Shown piece after piece: positions 1 to 5,929 of a stretch of 6,018 nt of DNA (within the stretch, counting starts at the first letter, position 1; each line of letters begins with the position of its first letter). The stretch is from positions 1 to 6,018 of the forward strand of contig DEQA01000305.1 in the NCBI GenBank assembly GCA_002359075.1, given 5' to 3'. The translations under genes and the position numbers were made by a program. The notes beneath the pieces were generated by a model. It saw only the letters and a list, made by a program, of their open reading frames with translations, ran no database searches and was not told the DNA's origin. Source of the stretch: Planococcaceae bacterium UBA3378 (lineage in GTDB: Bacteria > Bacillota > Bacilli > Bacillales_A > Planococcaceae).

Positions 1-17
1 GTTAATCACTCCCTCCT
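1..17 (-). promoter_or_regulatory. Shine-Dalgarno of a divergent gene starting just outside the window
   Basis: Read on the minus strand, positions 17 to 11 give AGGAGGG, a near-perfect ribosome binding site. A GTG at 9-7 is only one base downstream, which is too close to be a good start. The real start codon therefore probably lies just beyond position 1. The product is not visible. In B. subtilis the antiterminator gene glpP sits near the glp genes, but nothing here shows that this gene is glpP. The call rests on the Shine-Dalgarno match alone. Confidence 0.5.
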
Positions 18-26
18 ACTCGATTA

Positions 27-55
27 TTTCTATTTGGCAAAATGAGCATGGTAAA
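27..55 (-). promoter_or_regulatory. Candidate minus-strand promoter for the divergent gene
   Basis: On the minus strand, TTTACC (55-50) and TAGAAA (32-27) are separated by 17 bases. Each matches the sigma-A hexamers at four of six positions. The -10 box lies about nine bases before the minus-strand Shine-Dalgarno at 17-11, so the untranslated leader would be very short. The boxes are weak and the call depends on the divergent gene being real. Confidence 0.25.
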
Positions 56-101
56 CTGAAAAGCAAGATGTTTTGTTTAAGGTAATTAGGGAATGCACAA
101 T
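34..101 (+). promoter_or_regulatory. Candidate promoter region of the glpDFK operon
   Basis: Two weak sigma-A-like pairs can be seen. TTGGCA (34-39) is followed after 17 bases by TGAAAA (57-62): a good -35 with a poor -10. TTGTTT (73-78) is followed after 17 bases by CACAAT (96-101): a poor -35 with a moderate -10. I cannot choose between them. No catabolite-responsive element (TGNNANCGNNNNCA type) and no hairpin plus T-run of the GlpP-controlled kind known from the B. subtilis glp leaders is evident in 1-134. Control elements may lie to the left of the window or be absent. Confidence 0.3.
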
Positions 102-134
102 ATGTATGGAAATTGCCGAAAGGATTGATGACAG

Positions 135-1763
135 ATGAAATTTTCAGTATTGAATCGTCACGAACAAATAGATCGGGCAACTGATGAAACATTTGATTTA
201 CTTGTTATTGGAGGAGGCATTACAGGAGCAGGTATTGCTCTTGACGCAGCTGCACGTGGCTTATCCGTAGTATTATTAGAAATGCAGGATTTTGCGGAAG
301 GGACTTCCAGCCGCTCAACAAAGCTTGTACATGGCGGACTCCGTTATTTAAAGCAATTCGAGATAAAAGAAGTAGCAGAGCTGGGAAGAGAACGGGCTAT
401 CGTATACGAAAACGGCCCGCATGTTACGACACCTGTATGGATGCTGCTTCCGTTTCATAAAGGAGGCACTTTCGGGAAATTTACGACTGCCCTCGGCTTA
501 AAAGTATATGATGTGCTCGCGGGAGTAAAAAAAGGCGAGCGCCGCTTTATGCTTTCGAAAGAAGAAACGATGGAAAGAGAGCCGCTTGTAAAGAAAGACG
601 GCCTTTTGGGCGGCGGCGTCTATGTGGAGTACCGGACAGATGATGCCCGTCTGACAATTGAAGTGATGAAGGCAGCGAACGAACGGGGAGCTGTGCTTTT
701 TAATTACATGAAAGCAGTGGAGATTAATACAAATAACCTTTCCTTTAAAGAAGTGGTAGGAGAGGACATACTTACAGGTAAACGCCATACATTCAAAGCA
801 AGAAAAGTAGTCAATGCTGCAGGTCCTTGGGTGGATGAGGTTCGTAAATTGGACGGAGAGGTAAGCGGCAAGCATTTGATTTTATCAAAGGGTGTCCATA
901 TTGTCTTTGATCAATCGGACTTCCCGTTAAAGCAAGCCATTTATTTTGATACAGAAGATGGCCGGATGGTATTTGCGATTCCTAGGGATGGAAAGGCCTA
1001 TGTCGGTACAACGGATACGTTCCATGAAGGAAATCCAAAGGATGTTAAGGCTGAACAGTCCGATATTGATTACTTGTTAAAGGCCGTTGCCTATATGTTC
1101 CCGACTACGAATTTGACGCAGGAGCATATTGAATCTACATGGGCAGGGGTGCGTCCGCTTATTCATGAAGAAGGAAAAGGTCCTTCGGAAATATCCCGGA
1201 AGGATGAAATATGGCAATCTTCCGCTGGTGTTATTACAATAGCAGGCGGTAAATTGACGGGATACCGTAAAATGGCTGAAAAAATTGTCGATTTAATTGT
1301 AAAACAGCTTGAAGGGGAATACGGTAAAACATACCGACCATGCACAACGAAAAACATACCGATTTCCGGAGGGGACCTAAGCGGCTCAAAATACTTTGAA
1401 ACATATGTCCAGCAGAGCATAAAAAAAGGTATGGAGCACGGACTGACGGAGAAAGAAAGCGAACGCCTTGCAAGACTATATGGAACGAATATTGATGCTG
1501 TGTTAAATTATACGAACGAAGCGAAAATTTTGCCGCGTATGATTTATGCTGAGCTTCTTTATGGTATTCATCATGAGAGTATTGCAAAGCCGGAAGACTT
1601 CTTTGTGAGACGAACAGGCGCATTGTTCTTTAATATCGCAACAGTGGAAACTTTTAAAGAAGCGGTCATAGAGGAGATGCAGCGTGTCTTCGGCTGGAAG
1701 GAAGAAGAAAAAATAAAATATACAGAAGAGCTGGAAGAAGAACTGGCAAAAGCAAAAGTATAA
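135..1763 (+). CDS. glpD: Aerobic glycerol-3-phosphate dehydrogenase (FAD-dependent)
   Basis: This 542-residue flavoprotein oxidises sn-glycerol-3-phosphate to dihydroxyacetone phosphate. In this family the enzyme works at the inner face of the membrane and passes electrons to the quinone pool. The N-terminal Rossmann motif IGGGITGAG at residues 25-33 continues as ALDAAARG to residue 42, matching the family's first signature. GTSSRSTKLVHGGLRYL (56-72) is highly conserved in GlpD. GGKLTGYRKMA (371-381) is the second family signature. The C-terminal domain (about 400-520) has the PADFF-like element KPEDFFVRRTG at 485-495, and the protein ends in a charged, Glu/Lys-rich tail. Length is close to B. 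subtilis GlpD (about 555). The ATG at 135 is chosen because AAAGGA (119-124) precedes it by 10 bases and the ATG at 128 is out of frame. It is the first gene of glpD-glpF-glpK, whereas B. subtilis has glpFK first and glpD apart. Confidence 0.97.
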   Translation: MKFSVLNRHEQIDRATDETFDLLVIGGGITGAGIALDAAARGLSVVLLEMQDFAEGTSSRSTKLVHGGLRYLKQFEIKEVAELGRERAIVYENGPHVTTPVWMLLPFHKGGTFGKFTTALGLKVYDVLAGVKKGERRFMLSKEETMEREPLVKKDGLLGGGVYVEYRTDDARLTIEVMKAANERGAVLFNYMKAVEINTNNLSFKEVVGEDILTGKRHTFKARKVVNAAGPWVDEVRKLDGEVSGKHLILSKGVHIVFDQSDFPLKQAIYFDTEDGRMVFAIPRDGKAYVGTTDTFHEGNPKDVKAEQSDIDYLLKAVAYMFPTTNLTQEHIESTWAGVRPLIHEEGKGPSEISRKDEIWQSSAGVITIAGGKLTGYRKMAEKIVDLIVKQLEGEYGKTYRPCTTKNIPISGGDLSGSKYFETYVQQSIKKGMEHGLTEKESERLARLYGTNIDAVLNYTNEAKILPRMIYAELLYGIHHESIAKPEDFFVRRTGALFFNIATVETFKEAVIEEMQRVFGWKEEEKIKYTEELEEELAKAKV

Positions 1764-1791
1764 AAAAGACGACAGCTGGGGAGGACCATGT

Positions 1792-2601
1792 ATGTCAGCA
1801 TTTTTGGGAGAAATTATCGGAACAATGATCCTTATCTTATTCGGGGGCGGTGTTGTTGCGGGTAGCGTACTAAGATTTTCTAAAGGGGAAAATGGCGGCT
1901 GGGGTGTCATCACCATTGCATGGGGCCTGGCCGTCGCAATGGCCGTTTATGCAGTCGGTGATATAAGTGATGCCCATCTGAATCCGGCACTTACAATCGG
2001 CCTTGCGGTAATTGGTGATTTTCCGTGGGCGGATGTTCCCATGTATATTTTAGCGCAGATGATTGGAGCCATCATTGGTGCAGCACTAGTATATATTATG
2101 TATTTACCGCATTGGGGAGCAACCGAGGATGCAGATTCAAAGCTTGCTGTATTTAGTACAATTCCGGCAATCCGCCATCCTCTATCCAATCTGATTGCTG
2201 AGCTGATCGGTACGTTTGCCTTTATGCTTGGGATTTTAGCAATTGGTGCAACCGAATTTACCGAAGGGCTGAACCCCATCATTGTCGGTACACTTATTAT
2301 CGCAATCGGTATGAGCCTCGGTGGTCCAACAGGCTATGCGATTAATCCGGCCCGTGACCTTGGCCCCCGTATTGCTCATTTTTTACTTCCTATTCCCGGA
2401 AAGAGAGATTCTGATTGGTCTTATGCCTGGGTACCAGTTGTAGGGCCGATTCTTGGTGCGGTTTTTGGTGCTTTATTCTATAAGCAGTTTTTCCGGGGTG
2501 AAAATTCAATAACATTTTGGATATGTCTCATTATTGTGCTGGTAATCTTTTTTGCTGCACAGGTATCTATGTCAAAGAAGAAGGTAGGGGAACATGTATG
2601 A
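1792..2601 (+). CDS. glpF: Glycerol uptake facilitator (aquaglyceroporin, MIP family)
   Basis: This 269-residue membrane channel lets glycerol diffuse into the cell. Both pore half-helix motifs are intact: HLNPALT with NPA at 64-66, and AINPARDLGPR with NPA at 185-187. Arg188 and Asp189 give the NPARD form typical of glycerol channels. By alignment with E. coli GlpF, the selectivity filter would be Trp44, Tyr182 and Arg188, with Tyr replacing the E. coli Phe. Hydrophobic segments lie at about 4-27, 39-58, 83-104, 133-154, 160-180 and 211-230. A further one at 241-258 goes beyond the usual six. The sequence before the first NPA reads GDISDAHLNPA, with Asp60 where E. coli has Gly. The start has a strong GGGGAGG at 1778-1784, seven bases upstream. 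An out-of-frame ATG at 1788 is ignored. The gene follows glpD by 28 nt and overlaps glpK by 4 nt. Confidence 0.97.
   Translation: MSAFLGEIIGTMILILFGGGVVAGSVLRFSKGENGGWGVITIAWGLAVAMAVYAVGDISDAHLNPALTIGLAVIGDFPWADVPMYILAQMIGAIIGAALVYIMYLPHWGATEDADSKLAVFSTIPAIRHPLSNLIAELIGTFAFMLGILAIGATEFTEGLNPIIVGTLIIAIGMSLGGPTGYAINPARDLGPRIAHFLLPIPGKRDSDWSYAWVPVVGPILGAVFGALFYKQFFRGENSITFWICLIIVLVIFFAAQVSMSKKKVGEHV
2585..2590 (+). promoter_or_regulatory. Ribosome binding site that fixes the glpK start
   Basis: TAGGGG (preceded by AAGG at 2581-2584) lies inside the last codons of glpF, seven bases before the ATG at 2598. It supports that ATG over an in-frame ATG at 2517, deep within glpF, which would add 27 residues unlike any GlpK N-terminus. 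Confidence 0.8.
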
Positions 2602-4088
2602 AGAAATATATTATGGCGCTTGATCAAGGAACGACAAGCAGCCGTGCAATTTTATTTGATGAAATGGGAAATCCTGTCCATGTGGCCCAGCAGGAGTTTA
2701 AACAGCGTTTTCCAAAGTCAGGTTGGGTTGAGCATAACCCTGTAGAAATTTGGAGTTCCATTTTATCCGTCATCGCTCAAATATTATCTAAAAATAATAT
2801 TGCTGCTGAGCAAATTGAAGGGATCGGTATTACTAACCAGCGTGAAACAACTGTCGTATGGGATAAAAATACCGGCGAACCTGTTTATAATGCAATTGTT
2901 TGGCAATCACGGCAAACAGTGGGTATTTGTGAACAGCTTAAGCAGGAAGGATACGAGGAGCTGTTTCGCAATAAGACGGGGCTATTGATAGATGCCTATT
3001 TTTCCGGAACGAAGGTAAAGTGGATACTGGATAATGTCGAAGGGGTCCGTGAAAGAGCTGAAAAAGGGGAGCTTCTTTTCGGCACAATCGATACGTGGAT
3101 TATTTGGAAGCTGACGGATGGTGCGGTGCATGTAACCGATTATTCAAATGCATCAAGAACGCTGATGTACAATATTTATGATTTAAAATGGGACGAAGAG
3201 CTACTGGAGATTTTAAATATTCCTTCTTCTATGCTTCCTGAAGTACGTCCATCCTCGGAAGTGTACGGATCGGTAGTAGGTAAGCATTTCTTCGGTCATT
3301 CCGTGCCGATTGCCGGTATTGCAGGAGACCAGCAGGCAGCTCTTTTCGGCCAAGCGTGCTTTGAAAAAGGGATGGCAAAAAACACATATGGAACAGGCTG
3401 CTTTATGCTGCTTAATACAGGAGAAGAAGCGGTAAAGTCGGAACATGGTCTGCTTACGACCATTGCATGGGGAATAGACGGCAAGGTGCATTATGCTTTG
3501 GAAGGGAGTATTTTCGTTGCCGGCTCAGCTGTCCAATGGCTCAGAGATGGCTTAAGAATGTTCCGCAAAGCAAGCGATAGCGAAGCTTACGCGATACGAG
3601 TAAAAAATACAGATGGTGTGTATGTTGTACCGGCGTTTGTAGGACTCGGAACTCCATATTGGGACAGCGATGTCCGGGGCGCAGTTTTCGGTTTAACCCG
3701 CGGCACGAGCAAGGAGCATTTTGTCCGTGCAACTTTAGAATCTTTAGCTTACCAAACACGCGATGTATTTGAGGCTATGACATCTGACTCGGGAATTGAT
3801 ATGAAAACGTTGCGCGTAGACGGTGGTGCTGTTGAAAATGAATTCCTTATGCAGTTTCAGGCAGATATCCTCAATGTTCCTGTAGAACCTTCCACAGTTA
3901 CTGAAACAACTGCTCTTGGCGCTGCCTATCTTGCCGGCCTTGCGGTAGGATTTTGGGCGAGTAAAGATGCTGTACAGGAAAACTGGCAGCTCAAACAAAA
4001 ATTTGAGCCGCGAATGACTGAAGAAGAGCGTGAAACATTATTCGCCGGGTGGCATAAAGCAGTAAAAGCGGCTCAAGCTTTTAAATAA
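2598..4088 (+). CDS. glpK: Glycerol kinase (FGGY carbohydrate kinase family)
   Basis: GlpK phosphorylates cytoplasmic glycerol with ATP to sn-glycerol-3-phosphate, which traps it and feeds GlpD. From the ATG at 2598 the protein has 496 residues, the same as B. subtilis GlpK. The N-terminal phosphate-binding element DQGTTSSRAILFD is at 9-21. By family alignment the glycerol-contacting residues are all present: Arg82-Glu83 (in NQRETT), Trp102, Tyr134, Asp244 (predicted catalytic base, in AGDQQAALFGQ) and Gln245. KNTYGTGCFML (261-271) and DGGAVENEFLMQFQADIL (408-425) belong to the nucleotide-binding lobe, and GAAYLAGLAVGFW (441-453) to the C-terminal signature. His230 in KHFFG sits where Firmicute kinases are activated by HPr-dependent phosphorylation, so PTS control is likely. 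The start overlaps the glpF stop as ATGA, which suggests translational coupling. A hairpin terminator follows about 90 nt after the stop. Confidence 0.97.
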   Translation: MKKYIMALDQGTTSSRAILFDEMGNPVHVAQQEFKQRFPKSGWVEHNPVEIWSSILSVIAQILSKNNIAAEQIEGIGITNQRETTVVWDKNTGEPVYNAIVWQSRQTVGICEQLKQEGYEELFRNKTGLLIDAYFSGTKVKWILDNVEGVRERAEKGELLFGTIDTWIIWKLTDGAVHVTDYSNASRTLMYNIYDLKWDEELLEILNIPSSMLPEVRPSSEVYGSVVGKHFFGHSVPIAGIAGDQQAALFGQACFEKGMAKNTYGTGCFMLLNTGEEAVKSEHGLLTTIAWGIDGKVHYALEGSIFVAGSAVQWLRDGLRMFRKASDSEAYAIRVKNTDGVYVVPAFVGLGTPYWDSDVRGAVFGLTRGTSKEHFVRATLESLAYQTRDVFEAMTSDSGIDMKTLRVDGGAVENEFLMQFQADILNVPVEPSTVTETTALGAAYLAGLAVGFWASKDAVQENWQLKQKFEPRMTEEERETLFAGWHKAVKAAQAFK

Positions 4089-4100
4089 TCTAGTGGTCTC

Positions 4101-4113
4101 TGTTCTTTTAAAA
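4101..4113 (+). promoter_or_regulatory. boxA-like sequence in the glpK 3' untranslated region
   Basis: TGTTCTTTTAAAA lies 13 bases after the glpK stop. It differs at one position from TGTTCTTTGAAAA, which I recall as the boxA-type sequence in Bacillales rRNA operons that NusB and ribosomal protein S10 bind. The similarity is seen in the sequence. Any function is inference, and an AT-rich chance match is quite possible. Confidence 0.25.
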
Positions 4114-4176
4114 TTGAGATCTATAGAGAAGACAGAAATAATCGGCTTCAAATTTCTTTCATAGTAGCTGCAATCT

Positions 4177-4211
4177 AGGTTTCTATCCTTTCAAGGATAG
4201 AAACCTTTTCT
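4177..4211 (+). terminator. Intrinsic terminator of the glpDFK operon
   Basis: An inverted repeat pairs 4177-4190 with 4193-4206 without mismatch (AGGTTTCTATCCTT against AAGGATAGAAACCT). In RNA the tip would open to a four-base loop on a stem of about 13 pairs. TTTTCT (4206-4211) follows. The other strand has no T-run beyond the stem, so it acts on + strand transcripts only. Confidence 0.85.
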
Positions 4212-4508
4212 ATTGAGTGAAAGATGGAAAAAGGAAAGCATATTCTTTCCCCTCTGTTTAGATATGCAAAAATTTTTTCAATTGGAGTAAATGAAGACGA
4301 TTCGAATGCATGATCCATCACTGTAAAAGGTGACAGAGCCTATCAGCTATTTAATTTTAATCATTGATCAATCGGTCATACTTGTCTAAAAGGAAAGATT
4401 TTTGCTAAAATGAGACGTTAATCATAGGAAAAGTTTATGGTAGCAGTGTACCACAACAGAAAATATGCTATCATAAAAAGTAATGTAAACAAGAAGGAGA
4501 TTTAATGT
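4212..4508. other. Intergenic region with no recognisable gene
   Basis: About 297 AT-rich bases separate the glp terminator from nusB. Reading frames here are at most about 30 codons and have no convincing ribosome site or family resemblance. Visible items are the candidate nusB promoter (4382-4411), a 10-bp perfect palindrome ATTGATCAAT at 4363-4372 just upstream of it, and a small hairpin TGGTA/TACCA (4438-4453) in the putative nusB leader. I saw no T-box, known riboswitch motif, tRNA or insertion-sequence end. In many Bacillales an Asp23-family gene and accBC lie just upstream of nusB. No remnant of them is visible. Confidence 0.6.
4382..4411 (+). promoter_or_regulatory. Candidate sigma-A promoter for nusB-folD
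   Basis: TTGTCT (4382-4387) and TAAAAT (4406-4411) are 18 bases apart and match the consensus hexamers at four and five of six positions. Transcription would begin near 4418 and leave a leader of about 90 nt before nusB. A weaker overlapping alternative is TTGATC (4364-4369), 17 bases, TAAAAG (4387-4392), whose -35 lies in the palindrome ATTGATCAAT. A promoter is expected here because a strong terminator separates nusB from glpK. Confidence 0.5.
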
Positions 4509-4889
4509 ATGAAACGACATGACGCGCGCGCTAAGGCGCTGCAAGTATTGTTTCAATTAGACAGCACCGAGCTTTCAATCGATGAAGCAATTGAACATGT
4601 TCTAGAAGAGCAGCAGACAAATGCCTTTTTTGAACAGCTTGTACGCGGGACAATTGAACATAAAGAACAAATCGACGCAGCACTGGAAGAAAAGCTGGAA
4701 AATTGGACATTAAGCCGTCTACCCAAAATTGAAAGAACTGTTTTACGCTTATCCGTTTACGAACTTTTATATATGCAGGATGCGCCCGAACGTGTTGTAC
4801 TGAACGAAGCAATCGAGCTTAGTAAAGTATACGGGGATGAAAAATCAAGCAAGTTTGTAAACGGTGTACTTTCTAAATTTACACACTAA
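4509..4889 (+). CDS. nusB: Transcription antitermination factor NusB
   Basis: NusB is a small all-helical RNA-binding protein. With ribosomal protein S10 (NusE) it recognises boxA RNA in rRNA transcripts and helps form the processive antitermination complex. The 126-residue product spans the whole family. The N-terminal MKRHDARAKALQVLFQLD has the typical arginine-rich start. WTLSRLPKIERTVLRLSVYE (66-85) and VVLNEAIELSKVYGDEKSS (96-114), ending FVNGVLSKF, are the conserved C-terminal helices. AAGGAG at 4494-4499 stands nine bases before the ATG at 4509. An ATG at 4505 is better spaced by some measures but is out of frame and stops after five codons. Here nusB follows the glp operon rather than the accBC/Asp23-family genes common in Bacillales. 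folD begins 33 nt later, probably on the same transcript. Confidence 0.95.
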   Translation: MKRHDARAKALQVLFQLDSTELSIDEAIEHVLEEQQTNAFFEQLVRGTIEHKEQIDAALEEKLENWTLSRLPKIERTVLRLSVYELLYMQDAPERVVLNEAIELSKVYGDEKSSKFVNGVLSKFTH

Positions 4890-4909
4890 AACGATTCGGT
4901 GAACATTGG

Positions 4910-4915
4910 AAGGAG
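4910..4915 (+). promoter_or_regulatory. Ribosome binding site that fixes the folD start
   Basis: AAGGAG lies seven bases before the ATG at 4923. It falls inside the eight-codon extension that would result from the in-frame GTG at 4899. That GTG has no ribosome site of its own, so the ATG at 4923 is preferred. Confidence 0.85.
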
Positions 4916-4922
4916 TAACAAC

Positions 4923-5798
4923 ATGTCAAGTGCAATCATTAACGGTAAAGAAATTGGTCAAGAAATTCGTAAGTCAGTAGAGAAACGGGTAGAAAAACTG
5001 AAAGAACAGGGGATTACTCCGGGCCTTGCAGTGATTCTAGTTGGGGAAAATCCGGCGAGTAAAACATACGTTGCGAACAAACAAAAATCATGTGAAGCAA
5101 TCGGTATGTTTTCGGAGTTGATTAAACTGCCGGAAGATGTGACACAAGAAGCTTTACTAGATCAAATTCGCGTTTTAAATGAGCGTGAAGATATTCACGG
5201 TATTCTTGTACAACTGCCGCTGCCAAAGCATATTGAAGAAGATGCCGTCATTGCAACAATTTCTCCAGAAAAAGATGTAGATGGTTTTTCTCCGGTAAGT
5301 GTTGGAAAGATGATGTTGGGACAAGATACGTACTTGCCATGTACTCCGTTTGGTGTCATGAAACTTTTAGAGCATTCAGGTATTGAAGTAGCAGGAAAAC
5401 ACGCGGTGATTGTAGGACGCAGCCATATTGTCGGCAAACCCATGGGACAGCTTCTTCTTCAAAAGGATGCGACAGTAACGTATACGCATTCCAAAACACC
5501 TGATTTGCCTTCTTTTACAAAACAGGCTGATATTTTAATTGTTGCACTGGGGCGTGCCAACTTTATTACAAAAGAGCATATCAAGCCGGGAGCTGTAGTC
5601 ATCGATGTAGGAATCAACCGTGATGAAAACAATAAATTATGCGGGGATGTAGATTTTGCGGATGTTGCTGAGGTAGCGTCACATATTACACCCGTTCCAG
5701 GCGGTGTCGGTCCTATGACAATCACTATGCTGCTCGAAAACACTGTCCAGGCTGCTGAAAAAAAGTTGGAACAGGACAAAGCAGCAAAAAACATGTAA
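4923..5798 (+). CDS. folD: Bifunctional methylenetetrahydrofolate dehydrogenase / methenyltetrahydrofolate cyclohydrolase
   Basis: FolD interconverts 5,10-methylene-, 5,10-methenyl- and 10-formyl-tetrahydrofolate, reducing NADP in the dehydrogenase step. It supplies one-carbon units for purine and formyl-methionyl-tRNA synthesis in the cytosol. The 291-residue product has the usual family length. The catalytic domain shows GENPASKTYVANKQK (41-55) with Tyr49 and Lys53, then GILVQLPLP (93-101) with Gln97, and KDVDGF (117-122) with Asp120. These are the active-site positions known from the E. coli and human enzymes. The NADP-binding domain has VGRSHIVGKPMG (164-175). The C-terminal signature PGGVGPMT is at 259-266, followed by a Lys-rich tail. 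The start at 4923 is set by AAGGAG at 4910-4915. The gene follows nusB closely, and a terminator lies 18 nt after the stop. Confidence 0.97.
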   Translation: MSSAIINGKEIGQEIRKSVEKRVEKLKEQGITPGLAVILVGENPASKTYVANKQKSCEAIGMFSELIKLPEDVTQEALLDQIRVLNEREDIHGILVQLPLPKHIEEDAVIATISPEKDVDGFSPVSVGKMMLGQDTYLPCTPFGVMKLLEHSGIEVAGKHAVIVGRSHIVGKPMGQLLLQKDATVTYTHSKTPDLPSFTKQADILIVALGRANFITKEHIKPGAVVIDVGINRDENNKLCGDVDFADVAEVASHITPVPGGVGPMTITMLLENTVQAAEKKLEQDKAAKNM

Positions 5799-5816
5799 AA
5801 TAGATGGAGTATTGAT

Positions 5817-5854
5817 AAGGGTGTCTAAATGCCAAACAGACACCCTTTTCTTTT
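5817..5854 (+). terminator. Intrinsic terminator after folD
   Basis: A perfect 10-bp stem pairs AAGGGTGTCT (5817-5826) with AGACACCCTT (5838-5847) around an 11-base loop. The run TTTTCTTTT (5846-5854) follows. It ends the nusB-folD unit and separates it from xseA, although these genes are often co-transcribed in relatives. The minus strand has no T-run beyond the stem. Confidence 0.85.
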
Positions 5855-5898
5855 GGGGAAGAATAGAAAAAGGATTGCAGCAAGACATGCATACAGCT

Positions 5899-5929
5899 TT
5901 GACACCATCTATCCAACCAAAACTAGCAA
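5899..5929 (+). promoter_or_regulatory. Possible promoter for xseA
   Basis: A perfect -35 hexamer TTGACA (5899-5904) is followed by TAGCAA (5924-5929), a poor -10 at a long 19-base spacing. A promoter is plausible because a terminator closes the folD unit upstream. The weak -10 keeps this tentative. Confidence 0.35.

Noticed and set aside
1..134. GlpP-type leader terminator or cre site upstream of glpD
   Set aside because: No stable hairpin followed by a T-run is present, and the two CG dinucleotides (21-22 and 117-118) do not fit the cre consensus.
498..1916. Several minus-strand open frames of 76-137 codons opposite glpD
   Set aside because: They are shadows of a strongly conserved gene, lack ribosome sites that I can see, and have unstructured, Cys/His/Phe-rich compositions typical of antisense reading.
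2517..2597. Extended glpK start inside glpF
   Set aside because: The 27 added residues look like a shifted reading of the glpF end, and the ATG at 2598 has a good ribosome site and the canonical GlpK N-terminus.
4233..4250. Hairpin GGAAAG/CTTTCC as a second glp terminator
   Set aside because: The stem is only six base pairs and no T-run follows, so it does not look like a terminator.
4224..4313. 29-codon frame starting MEKGKHILSP in the glpK-nusB gap
   Set aside because: It has only a poor ribosome site (GTGAAAG directly before the ATG), resembles no family known to me, and frames of this length are expected by chance.
4291..4326. 11-codon frame with GGAG three bases upstream of its ATG
   Set aside because: The ribosome site is too close to the start and the frame is too short to support.
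4899..4922. GTG start adding eight residues to FolD
   Set aside because: The proper ribosome binding site lies inside this extension, and the ATG at 4923 gives the usual FolD start.
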